From the NCBI RefSeq assembly GCF_003814875.1, contig NZ_RKQF01000001.1, positions 7,440,001 to 7,504,000 on the forward strand: a stretch of 64,000 bases of DNA, written 5' to 3'. The notes beneath the pieces are model-generated. The model worked only from the letters and a program-made list of their open reading frames with translations, did not search any database and was not told the origin of the DNA. A program made the position numbers and the translations under genes. Below, one piece after another: positions 41,392 through 49,778 of the stretch (position 1 is the first letter of the stretch; every line of letters starts with the position of its first letter). Source of the stretch: Streptomyces sp. Ag109_O5-1 (lineage in GTDB: Bacteria > Actinomycetota > Actinomycetes > Streptomycetales > Streptomycetaceae).

Positions 41392-42288
41392 TCAGTCGGT
41401 GGAGTCGAGGAACTCGCCGACGACCCGGAGGTAGAGCTCCTCCTCCTCGACGTGCGGCATGTGGCTCGAATGCTCGAACATGTGCCAGCGCACATCGGGG
41501 ATGCGGTCGGCGAAGGGGTGGATGGTCTCGGGAGTGGCCTCGTCGAACCGTCCCGACACCAGCAGGGTCGGCGCCTCGATCAGGTGCAGCCGGTCGATGA
41601 CGGACCAGTCCTTGAGAGTGCCGACGACGTGGAACTCGTTCGGGCCGTTCATGGTGTGGTACACGGTCGGGTCGGCCTCGATGTTGTCCCAAGTCGCCTG
41701 CACTTCCGGCGGGTTGGGGGTCAGGCGGCAGACATGGCGCTCGTTGAAGACCTGCTCGGCCGCCCGGTAGTCGGGGTGGTCCGTGGTTCCGGCCGCCTCA
41801 TGGGCGAGCAGGGTCCGCTGGACCTCCTCCGGCAGTTCGGCGCGCAGTTCGGCCGCCGCCTTGAGCCACAGCTCCATAGACGCCGGGGAGTTGGCGATGA
41901 CCAGGCCGCGCAGGCCGGGTGGGCGGCGCACCGCGTGCTCGGCGGCGAGCATGCCGCCCCAGGACTGGCCGAGGATGTGGTAGGCGTCGGCGATGCCCAG
42001 TTCCTTGAGCAGGGTGTCGAGCTCGTCGAGGAAGAGCTGGACGGTCCAGAAGTCGGCGCCCTTGGCGGGCAGATGGGTGGAGCGTCCGGTGCCGAGCTGG
42101 TCGTAGTGGATCACGGGGCGGCCCTGCCGGGAGATGCCCGCGATGCTGAGCGTGTAGGAGTGACCGGCGCCGGGGCCGCCGTGCAGGACCACCAGGGGTG
42201 TCCTGCCCGGTTCGCCGGTGATCCGGTACCAGGTGGAACAGCCGTTGAAGTCGACGGTTCCGGTGTGGTTCGGTTCGGGGATCGCCAC
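41392..42288 (-). CDS. Proline iminopeptidase-family alpha/beta hydrolase
   Basis: A 298-residue alpha/beta hydrolase. The oxyanion segment is HGGPGAGHSYTLSI, the nucleophile elbow is GQSWGGM with the catalytic Ser, and the end EHSSHMPHVEEEE carries the catalytic His. The HGGPG and GQSWGG combination is typical of proline iminopeptidases, which remove N-terminal proline from peptides. As first gene of a peptide-uptake operon it probably degrades imported peptides in the cytoplasm. GGAGG precedes the GTG at 42288 by seven bases; the 77-residue upstream extension covers the divergent promoter and is rejected. Confidence 0.9.
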   Translation of the reverse strand: MAIPEPNHTGTVDFNGCSTWYRITGEPGRTPLVVLHGGPGAGHSYTLSIAGISRQGRPVIHYDQLGTGRSTHLPAKGADFWTVQLFLDELDTLLKELGIADAYHILGQSWGGMLAAEHAVRRPPGLRGLVIANSPASMELWLKAAAELRAELPEEVQRTLLAHEAAGTTDHPDYRAAEQVFNERHVCRLTPNPPEVQATWDNIEADPTVYHTMNGPNEFHVVGTLKDWSVIDRLHLIEAPTLLVSGRFDEATPETIHPFADRIPDVRWHMFEHSSHMPHVEEEELYLRVVGEFLDSTD

Positions 42289-42374
42289 GGGGAAGCCTCC
42301 CAGACCGGCCGGAATCAGCCGACCGCTGTCTGAAAATAGGTGGGGTGTGACGGATGGATGAGATAGTGATGTGG

Positions 42375-42399
42375 AAAAGGTCAGCCCACAAGACCTTTT
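42375..42399. promoter_or_regulatory. FadR/GntR operator candidate
   Basis: AAAAGGTC at 42375-42382 and GACCTTTT at 42392-42399 form a perfect 8-bp inverted repeat around nine bases, midway between the divergent iminopeptidase and regulator genes. The AT-rich arms stand out in high-GC sequence. Confidence 0.55.
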
Positions 42400-42434
42400 A
42401 GTTGGGTCAGGGCAAGACGTAACAGCGGGTTCAC

Positions 42435-43331
42435 GTGGCTCGCCTGCGTTTACAGAGGCGACGATTTTCGGGAGGACAGCTGACATCCGCACCTCAATCA
42501 CCCGGAGCGTCCGGGGCACCTGAGGCAGCCGGGTCTCCGGGTGCCGGTGACGAGTACTCGCGCCTGATCGACCGAGTCCTCCTCGGCGGCAGCCCGTCGT
42601 CCGCGCTGCGCCCGGTGCGGGTGGCCTCGGCGGTCGACGAGGTCGCCGACCGGCTCCTCACCGCGATCGCCGTGGGTGACTTCCTGCCCGGCGAACGGCT
42701 GCCGGCCGAGCGCGAGCTCACCGGGTTGCTGCATGTCAGCCGCCCCACCGTGCGCGAGGCCGTCGGGCGGCTCCAGGCCCTCGGGGTCATCGAGATCCGT
42801 CGGGGCCGCAACGGCGGGGCGTTCGTGCGGGACAGCTGGAGCGAGTCTTCCGGGGCTGCGGTCCGGCGGACGCTGCTGCCCCGCTGGGAGGAGTTCGAGC
42901 AGCTCTTCGACCTGCGCGGGCTGGTGGAGGGCATGGTGGCCGCGACGGCCGCCCGGCGCCGGCGGCCCGAGGATCTGGCACCGATGCGGGAAGCCCTGTC
43001 CGCGCATCTCTCCGCGAGCACGCCCCGCGAGGAACAGGCCGCCGACAGCGCCTTCCACCGCGCCATCTGCGAGGCCACCCACAACCCCCAGGTCGCCCAG
43101 CTCAGCCGCGAGCTGCTGACCCGGATCAGCCTCGGCTTCCCGATCGAACCATGGGGGAAGGGCGAGCGCAGTCATTTCCACCAGGCGGGCGAGGGGCACA
43201 CCGCCCTCTATGAGGCGATCGCGGCGGGGGAGCCGGAACGGGCGGAGGGGATCGCCCGGGAGCACTTCATGATCAGCGCGGAGATGATCCGGGGGGTGCT
43301 GGCTCGGGTGAGGGCGGAACAGGAGGGGTGA
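42435..43331 (+). CDS. FadR-type GntR regulator with FCD domain
   Basis: Up to 298 residues. A GntR winged helix (VADRLLTAIAVGDFLPGERLPAERELTGLLHVSRPTVREAVGRLQALGVIEIRRGRNGGAFV) is followed by an all-helical FCD ligand domain with metal-site residues (DLRGLVEG, DSAFHRAI, EGHTALYEAI, AREHF). It is divergent from the peptide-uptake operon and most likely controls it. The start is uncertain: GTG 42435 has no clear ribosome binding site, whereas CTG at 42480 lies just after GGGAGG and may be the real one, giving 283 residues. Confidence 0.85.
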   Translation: MARLRLQRRRFSGGQLTSAPQSPGASGAPEAAGSPGAGDEYSRLIDRVLLGGSPSSALRPVRVASAVDEVADRLLTAIAVGDFLPGERLPAERELTGLLHVSRPTVREAVGRLQALGVIEIRRGRNGGAFVRDSWSESSGAAVRRTLLPRWEEFEQLFDLRGLVEGMVAATAARRRRPEDLAPMREALSAHLSASTPREEQAADSAFHRAICEATHNPQVAQLSRELLTRISLGFPIEPWGKGERSHFHQAGEGHTALYEAIAAGEPERAEGIAREHFMISAEMIRGVLARVRAEQEG

Positions 43332-43786
43332 GGTCGGGTCGAGGCGCGGAAGGAGGCGCGGTGCAGGGGGCGGGATGCCCGGAAGGCCCTGGCGCCCCCG
43401 CGCGCACATCTCCGGCTTCCGCCCCCTGCGTACACCTCTGGATGCAATACCAATGATTCAGGTTGTTTTCCGGCGTGTGGGTCTGGGTGTGGTCGGCCCG
43501 GCCGGCGTCACGCGTGAAGTGTCCGGCTGGGCCGGATCGCAGTGCTCGGTGCTCGGTGCGTTTGAGCTTCCAGTTGGACATCTTGCGTCTGATCACGCGA
43601 GGGCCGGAGCGCAAACGCCGGGGTGACAGCGGTCGTTCGCGGATCTCACGCAGGGCCGCAGCCAGGGATCGGGGCAGCCGGGAGCGGGGAGAACGCCGCC
43701 TGGTCGGTGCCGTGGCGGCGGACGATGCGCAGGGTACGCACACGGACACCGTGCCGGCCTTCGGAGAGGTCCTTCGGCGGTACCTG
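43332..43786. other. Intergenic region without recognised gene
   Basis: A 455-bp gap between the GntR regulator and the MFS transporter gene, which converge on it. Open frames on both strands have weak codon bias and no ribosome binding site. I see no RNA gene or strong hairpin. A less GC-rich patch lies near 43,440-43,475. Confidence 0.4.
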
Positions 43787-45193
43787 TCACCCGCGCTCCC
43801 GCAGCGCCACCACCCCCGCCGCCCCGATGGCCGCCAGCCCCGCCGACACCACGATCGCCACGTCCGCCCCGTGGGCCAGGCCGCCGCCGGTGGATGTGGC
43901 CAGGGCGATCGTCAGGGCCACGCCCGCGCAGGAGCCGATGTAGCGGAAGGTCTGCTGGGCGCCCGAACCCATCGCCGCCCGTGCGGTGGGGACCGACTCG
44001 ACCGCGAGGAGCGGTAGTGCGGCGTTGAGGAGGCCGCTGCCCACCCCGCCCAGCATCAGACCCGGCAGCAGTCGCGGCCACGAGCCCGCGTCCAGCGCGC
44101 CCAGCATGGTCAGCGCGCCGCCCGCGTGCAGCAGGAAACCGGCCGCCAGTTGCCAGCGCGGTGCGACCCGGCCCGCCAGGCGCTTGGCCTGGAGCGCCAC
44201 CGTGAAGGACAGCCCGGACCAGAGCAGGAACAGCCACGCCGTGTCCATCGCGGACATCCCGAGCGTCTGCTGGAGCAGCGCCGGCAGGAAGCTGAACAGG
44301 CCTATCACCGTCAGGCCCGTGAAGAGGCCGGCGGTGGAGGACCCCAGGAAGCGGGGGCTGCGGAGGAGGGCCAGGTCGATCATCGGGGTCGGCGAGAAGC
44401 GGCGCTCGATCAGGGTGAAGACCGCCAGCAGGACCACCGTCGCCGCCAGCAGCAGGCCCACCTGCGGCCGCAGCCAGCCGTCCCGGCCCAGGGTCAGTGC
44501 CGCCACCAGGGACACCAGCGCCAGGCCGAAGGCCAGGGCTCCCGCGACGTCCGGGCGGCCGCCCCGCGGTGAGCGGGACTCCGTCAGCGTGCGGAAGGAG
44601 AGTCCCGCCACGACCAGCGCGGCCGCGCCCAGTACGGCGTACGCCACCCGCCAGTTGGGCATCGCCCCGGCGACCAGGGGGCCGGCCGCGATGCCGCCGC
44701 TCACGAACGCGCCCCACACGCCCGTCGCGTGCAGCCGGCCGCGCGGGCTCGGGTACGCGGCCACCAGTAGGCCCAGGCTGCTCGCCAGGATCGCCGCGCT
44801 CGCCGCGCCCTGCGCCACCCGGGCGAGGGTGAACGCCCAGGTGGAGGCGGTCAGTCCGCCGAGGGCGGTGGTCAGGCCGAGGGCGACGGTGCCGGCGACG
44901 AAGATGCGGCGGCGGCCGTAGTCGTCGGCCAGGCTGCCCGCCACCAGGAGGAGGGCGGCGAGGCCGAGCGGGGTGCCGTTCAGAAGCCAGGCCTGCGCGG
45001 AGAGGGGAGTGTGCAGGGCCGCGGCCGTGTCCGGGAGCGTGACCACCGGGGCCGTGTACGTCATCAGGGCCACGGCGGTCGCGGCGCTGGTCAGGGCAAG
45101 GGTGGAGCGGCCGCTCGAGGTGGGGGAGGGGGACGGTTCCGTGACGGTCGAAGAGCCCGCAGGCTTGAGGGTTCTTTCATTGAACCTAGTCAT
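43787..45193 (-). CDS. MFS transporter (DHA2-like, drug efflux)
   Basis: A 468-residue membrane protein with about 14 hydrophobic helices. The motif A loop is LVAGSLADDYGRRRIFVAGTVALGL, and motif C-like GVWGAFVSGGIAAGPLVAGAM marks an antiporter. Such proteins export drugs or small toxic compounds using the proton gradient. Its ATG at 45193 lies in a 68-bp divergent promoter with an HxlR regulator. One copy of a 17-bp operator-like repeat falls within its first codons. Confidence 0.9.
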   Translation of the reverse strand: MTRFNERTLKPAGSSTVTEPSPSPTSSGRSTLALTSAATAVALMTYTAPVVTLPDTAAALHTPLSAQAWLLNGTPLGLAALLLVAGSLADDYGRRRIFVAGTVALGLTTALGGLTASTWAFTLARVAQGAASAAILASSLGLLVAAYPSPRGRLHATGVWGAFVSGGIAAGPLVAGAMPNWRVAYAVLGAAALVVAGLSFRTLTESRSPRGGRPDVAGALAFGLALVSLVAALTLGRDGWLRPQVGLLLAATVVLLAVFTLIERRFSPTPMIDLALLRSPRFLGSSTAGLFTGLTVIGLFSFLPALLQQTLGMSAMDTAWLFLLWSGLSFTVALQAKRLAGRVAPRWQLAAGFLLHAGGALTMLGALDAGSWPRLLPGLMLGGVGSGLLNAALPLLAVESVPTARAAMGSGAQQTFRYIGSCAGVALTIALATSTGGGLAHGADVAIVVSAGLAAIGAAGVVALRERG

Positions 45194-45230
45194 GGTTGTA
45201 CCGTAGCACCGTTGGTTCGTTCATTGAACC
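45170..45230. promoter_or_regulatory. Pair of GGTTC-N7-GAACC operators
   Basis: GGTTCTTTCATTGAACC at 45170-45186 and GGTTCGTTCATTGAACC at 45214-45230 differ at one base, and each is a GGTTC/GAACC inverted repeat. They lie 44 bp apart, one in the MFS 5' coding end, one upstream of the HxlR start, so a repressor could close both genes. Confidence 0.7.
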
Positions 45231-45261
45231 CACGGCTGGGAAACTGACTAAGGTGGACTCC

Positions 45262-45789
45262 ATGGCACTGGGCAAGGACTACGTGACGCAGGAGTGCTCG
45301 ATCGCCAGCGCGCTGGAGGTCGTAGGCGAGCGGTGGACCCTGCTCGTCGTCCGCGACGCGCTCTACGGCGTCCGGCGGTACAACGACTTCCTTGTCCACC
45401 TCGGCATCCCGCGCGCCGTCCTGTCGGCCCGCCTCAGGACGCTCACTGAGGCGGGGATCCTGGAGAAGCGCCGGTACCAGGAGTCGCCGCCCCGGGACGA
45501 GTACGTCGTCACCGACCGCGGGATCGCCCTCTGGCCCGCCCTGCGTGCCCTCGCCGTCTGGGGGCGCGAGCACCTCATGGACCGCCGGCTGCGCTACTTC
45601 CGACACGCGGAGTGCGGCACGGAACTCGGGTCGTACGGCGAATGTCCCGCCTGCGGAACCGTCGTACCCGTCGCGGACGTTCTCCTTACGCCGGGACCGG
45701 GACTCGATCCCGACCCGGCCGATCCGGTCAGCCGGGCGCTCCTCAAGCCCAAGAGGCTCCTGGAGCCGCTGGAAACGGATCATGTGTAA
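45262..45789 (+). CDS. HxlR-family transcriptional regulator
   Basis: A 175-residue protein. The HxlR winged helix is CSIASALEVVGERWTLLVVRDALYGVRRYNDFLVHLGIPRAVLSARLRTLTEAGILEKRRYQESPPRDEYVVTDRG, with an early Cys at residue 11. The C-terminal part has a CxxC...C pattern (ECGTELGSYGECPACGTVVP), a possible zinc site also seen in other Streptomyces HxlR proteins. AGGTGG precedes the ATG at 45262. It is divergent from an MFS transporter and probably represses it and itself through the paired operators. Confidence 0.9.
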   Translation: MALGKDYVTQECSIASALEVVGERWTLLVVRDALYGVRRYNDFLVHLGIPRAVLSARLRTLTEAGILEKRRYQESPPRDEYVVTDRGIALWPALRALAVWGREHLMDRRLRYFRHAECGTELGSYGECPACGTVVPVADVLLTPGPGLDPDPADPVSRALLKPKRLLEPLETDHV

Positions 45790-45827
45790 TTAAGGCGGCA
45801 GCGAGCGTGAGCGGAGGGGGCCGGGCG

Positions 45828-46148
45828 ATGCGTGTGAACGGCCGTTGGGCCTTGCCCTCGCGCCCCGCCGCCCTTCTGCTGCTCCTGCTCCTCGACCTTC
45901 TGCTGCTCGACTCCGGCAGCCTCTTCACCACCGTCGCGCTCGCCGCGACCGCCGCCGCCGGATCCGCCCTCGCCGTCTGCGCCCTCCGCGCCGCCCGCTC
46001 CGCACCCGCCGTACCGCCCACCCGGGTCCGTACGGCGATACGCGACCGGGCCCGGCGTACCGCCTTCCTGCCGCAACGCGACCCGGACGCGAAGGGCCGC
46101 AGCCGCCCGCGAGCACCCGGACACGCCCTCCAGGCGGCCACCGCGTAG
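45828..46148 (+). CDS. Small membrane protein, DUF6412-like
   Basis: A 106-residue protein with a very Leu-rich first membrane segment (AALLLLLLLDLLLLDSG) and a second Ala-rich one (FTTVALAATAAAGSALAVCAL), followed by a basic tail (RTAIRDRARRTAFLPQRDPDAKGRSRPRAPG). This matches small proteins annotated DUF6412 upstream of a YidC-like insertase in Streptomyces, as I recall. GGAGGG lies about ten bases before the ATG at 45828. It is 110 bp upstream of the YidC paralogue in the same direction and may assist it. Function unproven. Confidence 0.7.
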   Translation: MRVNGRWALPSRPAALLLLLLLDLLLLDSGSLFTTVALAATAAAGSALAVCALRAARSAPAVPPTRVRTAIRDRARRTAFLPQRDPDAKGRSRPRAPGHALQAATA

Positions 46149-46258
46149 GGCACCCGGCCGATCGGATCCGATCCGGTCCGGGTGACCCCGCGCGGGTCGT
46201 CATGCCGTCCCACCTCTTCGCCCACGGCACGACGAGACCCCTCGGAGGGCTCCCACCC

Positions 46259-47014
46259 ATGTCCGTTCCCATGTCCGTTTTCGCCGGCCTGGTCGAGCAT
46301 CTCGCCGACCTGCTCCAGCCGCTCTTCCACGCCTCGGCGGCCGCCGCCGCGATCGTCCTGTTCACCGCGCTGGTACGACTGCTCGTGCATCCCCTCTCCC
46401 GCGCCGCCGCCCGCGGCCAGCGCGCCCGCGCCGCACTCCAGCCGAGAATCGCCGAGCTGCGGAAGAAGCACGGGAAGGACCAGCAGGCCCTGCAGAAGGC
46501 GGTGCTGGAGCTGCATGCGGAGGAAAAGGTGTCGCCGTTGTCCGGCTGTCTGCCCGGGCTGCTGCAACTGCCCGCGTTCTTCCTCCTCTACCACCTGTTC
46601 TCCAACTCCACGATCGGCGGCCATGACAACGGCCTGCTCTCCCATGAGCTGCTGGGGGCTCCGCTCGGCGGGCGGTGGGCCGACGTCCTCGGCGACGGGG
46701 CGTTCGGGAGCGCCGGGCTGGTCTATCTGTCGCTGTTCGCCCTGGTCGCCGTCGTCGCCACCTTCAACTTCCGTCGCACCAAGCGGATGGGGACGGGGAC
46801 GGGAATGGGGGCGGGGACACCGGCGGTGACGGGGACGGCGGGGGTGAGTGAGGGGGAGCAGCAGGTGCCGGGCCTGGGGGCGGTCGCCAGACTCGCGCCG
46901 TACATGTCCTACTTCACGCTCGTCACCGTGGCCGTGGTGCCGCTGGCGGCCGCGCTGTACGTGGTGACCAGTGCGGCCTGGAGCGCGGTGGAGCGGGCGG
47001 TGCTGTATCGATGA
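46259..47014 (+). CDS. YidC/Oxa1-family membrane insertase paralogue
   Basis: A 251-residue membrane protein. The conserved cytoplasmic hairpin and core helices are visible: LVRLLVHPLSRAAARGQRARAALQPRIAELRKKHGKDQQALQKAVLELHAEEKVSPLSGCLPGLLQLPAFFLLYHLF, with Arg40-type positive residue in the hydrophilic groove. About five helices are predicted. It is shorter than the essential YidC, so it is a paralogue, as found in many actinobacteria. GGAGGG precedes the ATG at 46259. The low-complexity Gly/Thr linker (GTGTGMGAGTPAVTGTAG) is unusual. Confidence 0.88.
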   Translation: MSVPMSVFAGLVEHLADLLQPLFHASAAAAAIVLFTALVRLLVHPLSRAAARGQRARAALQPRIAELRKKHGKDQQALQKAVLELHAEEKVSPLSGCLPGLLQLPAFFLLYHLFSNSTIGGHDNGLLSHELLGAPLGGRWADVLGDGAFGSAGLVYLSLFALVAVVATFNFRRTKRMGTGTGMGAGTPAVTGTAGVSEGEQQVPGLGAVARLAPYMSYFTLVTVAVVPLAAALYVVTSAAWSAVERAVLYR

Positions 47015-47160
47015 GGCTGTGCCGGTGAAGGCGGCGCGACTACGGTCCAGTACGTGAACAGGCTCTTGCCCGCTGCACCCGCATCTTGGAGGATCGACCA
47101 GTCCTCCGATGGCTGCACACATCGGCCGGGCGCCCGCTATCAAGGGAGATGGTGACGACC

Positions 47161-48018
47161 ATGAAGCTGCTGCGAGTCGGTACGGCGGGGGCGGAGCGGC
47201 CCGCGCTGCTCGACGCCGAGGGAACCCTGCGGGACCTGTCGGGTGTCGTGGACGACATCGACGGGGCGCTGCTCGCCGACGACGCTGCGCTCGGCCGGGT
47301 CCGTGCCGCCGCCGAAGCCGGGGAGCTGCCCGCGCTCGACGCGACCGGGCTGCGGATCGGGCCGCCGCTGGGGCGCATCGGCAAGATCGTGTGCATCGGG
47401 CTCAACTACCACGACCACGCGCGCGAGACGGGGGCCGAGCCGCCGGCCGAGCCGGTCGTCTTCTTCAAGGCCGCGGACACGGTCGTCGGGCCGAACGACA
47501 CGGTGCTGGTGCCCCGCGGGTCCGTGAAGACCGACTGGGAGGTCGAGCTCGCCGTCGTCATCGGGCGTACGGCGCGTTATGTGGCCGACGACGAGGACCC
47601 GTTGGCCTATGTCGCCGGGTACGCCGTCGCGCACGACGTGTCCGAGCGGGAGTTCCAGATCGAGCGGGGCGGGACCTGGGACAAGGGGAAGAACTGCGAG
47701 ACGTTCAATCCGCTGGGGCCGTGGCTGGTCACGGCGGACGAGGTCGGTGATCCGCAGGAACTGTCCCTGAAGCTCTGGGTGAACGGCGAGCTGAAGCAGG
47801 ACGGGACCACGGCCGAGCAGATCTTCCCCGTCGCGGAAGTCGTGCGCTATGTAAGCCAGTTCATGGTGCTCTACCCGGGTGACGTCATCAACACGGGGAC
47901 TCCGGCCGGGGTCGCGCTGGGAGCGCCCGAGCCGAAGCCGTTCCTGCGGGGCGGGGACGTGGTGGAGCTGGAGATCGCGGGGCTTGGCAAGCAGCGACAG
48001 GAGTTCAAGGACGCGTAG
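47161..48018 (+). CDS. Fumarylacetoacetate hydrolase-family protein
   Basis: A 285-residue FAH-fold enzyme. GKIVCIGLNYHDHARETGAEPPAEPVVFFKAADTVVGPND is the conserved opening, and metal ligands sit in SVKTDWEVELAVVIG (ExE) and in YAVAHDVSEREFQ. The loop ETFNPLGPWLVTADEV and the end YPGDVINTGTPAGV follow the family. Members hydrolyse or decarboxylate 2,4-dioxo acids from aromatic or sugar-acid breakdown, such as 2,4-diketo-3-deoxy-L-fuconate; the exact substrate is not determinable. Starts at 47149, 47152 and 47161 are possible; 47161 follows AAGGGAG at a long spacing. Confidence 0.88.
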   Translation: MKLLRVGTAGAERPALLDAEGTLRDLSGVVDDIDGALLADDAALGRVRAAAEAGELPALDATGLRIGPPLGRIGKIVCIGLNYHDHARETGAEPPAEPVVFFKAADTVVGPNDTVLVPRGSVKTDWEVELAVVIGRTARYVADDEDPLAYVAGYAVAHDVSEREFQIERGGTWDKGKNCETFNPLGPWLVTADEVGDPQELSLKLWVNGELKQDGTTAEQIFPVAEVVRYVSQFMVLYPGDVINTGTPAGVALGAPEPKPFLRGGDVVELEIAGLGKQRQEFKDA

Positions 48019-48029
48019 GCGCTCCGCGG

Positions 48030-48129
48030 GGAGGGGCGGGGAACTGCGCCAGTCGGTCGTCCGCGGGCCGGCCGTGGCTGGTCGCGCCCGCGCGGCGGAG
48101 CCGCAGATTGAATGCGGCCCCGCGCCCCT
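48030..48129. repeat. Streptomyces dispersed intergenic palindromic repeat
   Basis: The interval between two convergent genes reads, on the minus strand, as GGGGCGCGGGGCCGC, a small hairpin GCCGCA-N7-TGCGGC, then GGGCGCGACCAGCCACGG and finally CAGTTCCCCGCCCC. I recognise this from memory as a highly repeated intergenic unit of Streptomyces chromosomes. It can fold and probably serves as bidirectional terminator. Confidence 0.65.
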
Positions 48130-48138
48130 ATGTGTCGG

Positions 48139-48639
48139 CTACGCCTCCAAAAACGCTTCCAGCGCCTCCACCACGAAGCGGTGGTCCTGGAGTTGAGGCA
48201 GGCCCGAGACTGTCACCGAGCCGATCACGCCCACGTTCTCCACGTTGATCGGGAACGAGCCGCCGTGAGCCGCGTAGGTGTCCGGGTCCAGGCGGGACGA
48301 CTCCTCGAAGGTCGTGCCCTTCGCGCGGAAACGGGCACCCACCAGGTACGAAGCCGCGCCGTACCGCTCCACCACCCGGCGCTTGCGCTCGATCCACGCG
48401 TCGTTGTCGGGGGCCGAGCCGGGCAGGGCCGCGTGGAAGAGCTGCTGGCCCGCACGGTGGATGTCGATGGCCACCGGGGCCTGGCGCTCCCGTGCCATCT
48501 CCACCAGCAGGGAGCCCAGCGCCCACGCGTCGTCGTTGGTGAACTGCCTGAAGACCAGGCGATGTTCCTGCTTTTCCAACTCCTCCACCGACGGGGTGAG
48601 TTCGGGAGTGGACCTCGGGGTGATCTGCGGGTGGTGCAT
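48139..48639 (-). CDS. UPF0303/heme-degrading-domain family protein
   Basis: A 166-residue protein of the GlcG/HbpS-like fold, UPF0303 branch: FTNDDAWALGSLLVEMARERQAPVAIDIHRAGQQLFHAALPGSAPDNDAWIERKRRVVERYGAASYLVG is the signature region, followed by HGGSFPINVENVGVIGSVTVSGLPQLQDHRFVVEALEAF. The biochemical role is not settled. It starts at the ATG that shares one base with the oxidoreductase stop (TGATG), so the two are translationally coupled in one operon under the divergent ROK regulator. Confidence 0.85.
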   Translation of the reverse strand: MHHPQITPRSTPELTPSVEELEKQEHRLVFRQFTNDDAWALGSLLVEMARERQAPVAIDIHRAGQQLFHAALPGSAPDNDAWIERKRRVVERYGAASYLVGARFRAKGTTFEESSRLDPDTYAAHGGSFPINVENVGVIGSVTVSGLPQLQDHRFVVEALEAFLEA

Positions 48640-49721
48640 CAGAGGGTCACCGTCACCTTGTCTCGCGCCGAGCGGCGGGCTGCTTCCAGTACGTCCAGGG
48701 CGGCGGCCGCCTCCAGGGCGGTCACCGGGTTGGGGCCCTCGCCCCGCAGGGCCGCGGCCACGGCCGTGTAGTACGCGGGGTAGTCGCCGGGGACAGTGGG
48801 GACGATACGGCCGCCGCCGGTGACCGGGGACTCTCCCGCGCCGATACGGCCGTACAGGGACTCCGGTTCGGCACCCCAGCCGTCCGAGGTGCCCGGGCGC
48901 TCGCCCTCGCGCAGCGCCGCCTCCTGCGGGTCCAGGCCGTACTTGACGTAGCCGGCCTTCGAGCCCAGCACCCGGAAACGCGGGCCGAGCTGGGCCGTCG
49001 TCGCCGAGACGTAGAGGTGGGAGCGGACGCCGTTCGCGTGGGTGAGGGCGATGAACGTGTCGTCGTCGGTCTCCGCGCCGTCGCGGCGGATCACGGACTC
49101 GGCGTACACCTCGGTGGCCGGGCCGAAGAGGACCAGGGCCTGGTCGACGACATGGCTGCCGAGGTCGTAGAGGAGACCTCCGATCTCTGCGGGGTCGCCG
49201 GACTCGCGCCAGCCGCCCTTGGGCTGCGGGCGCCAGCGCTCGAAGCGGGACTCGAAGCGCCAGGGCTCGCCCAGTTCGCCGTCCGACAGCAGCTTGCGCA
49301 GGGTCAGGAAGTCGTTGTCCCAGCGACGGTTCTGGAAGACCGAGAGCAGCAGACCGTGCTCCTCGGCGAGGGCGGCCAGCTCGCGCGCCTCGGCGGCGGT
49401 GCCGGCGACCGGCTTGTCCACCACGACCGGCAGGCCCGCCTTCAGCGCGGTCGTCGCCAGCGGGACGTGCGTCCTGTTCGGGGACGCGATGACGATCAGG
49501 TCGAGTTCGGCGGTCCGGTCGAACAGCTCGTCGGGGGTGGCGACCGTCCGGACGTCCGGGAACTCGGCCTTCGCCTGCGCCTGCCGCTCGGGATTCGAGG
49601 TGACCACCGTGTCCAGGGCGAGGCCCTCGGTGGCGGCGATCAGGGGGGCGTGGAAGACGGATCCGGCGAGGCCGTAGCCGATGAGGCCGACGCGGAGGGG
49701 AGTGGCAGCTGTGCGGGTCAT
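48639..49721 (-). CDS. Gfo/Idh/MocA-family oxidoreductase
   Basis: A 360-residue NAD(P)-dependent oxidoreductase. The Rossmann start is LRVGLIGYGLAGSVFHAPLIAAT, the conserved EKP-like motif is VVVDKPVAGTAAEARELAALAEEHGLLLSVFQNRRWDNDFLTL, and the substrate domain contains GGLLYDLGSHVVDQALVLFG with a catalytic His. Such enzymes oxidise or reduce sugars or inositol derivatives. The ATG at 49721 is next to the ROK operator; a much longer open frame upstream is read-through of the ROK gene in the opposite strand and is rejected. Confidence 0.92.
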   Translation of the reverse strand: MTRTAATPLRVGLIGYGLAGSVFHAPLIAATEGLALDTVVTSNPERQAQAKAEFPDVRTVATPDELFDRTAELDLIVIASPNRTHVPLATTALKAGLPVVVDKPVAGTAAEARELAALAEEHGLLLSVFQNRRWDNDFLTLRKLLSDGELGEPWRFESRFERWRPQPKGGWRESGDPAEIGGLLYDLGSHVVDQALVLFGPATEVYAESVIRRDGAETDDDTFIALTHANGVRSHLYVSATTAQLGPRFRVLGSKAGYVKYGLDPQEAALREGERPGTSDGWGAEPESLYGRIGAGESPVTGGGRIVPTVPGDYPAYYTAVAAALRGEGPNPVTALEAAAALDVLEAARRSARDKVTVTL

Positions 49722-49730
49722 GGGTTCCAC

Positions 49731-49751
49731 TTTCGCAACGCTGTTGCCAAA
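49731..49751. promoter_or_regulatory. ROK-regulator operator candidate
   Basis: TTTCGCAAC-GCT-GTTGCCAAA is an inverted repeat with one mismatch, located 9 bp from the oxidoreductase start and 27 bp from the ROK start. A partial third half-site, TTGCACTTTGG on the minus strand, abuts it. Repressors of the ROK class bind similar AT-flanked repeats. Confidence 0.6.
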
Positions 49752-49778
49752 GTGCAAGTGGCAGGGAGAATGGGTGGC

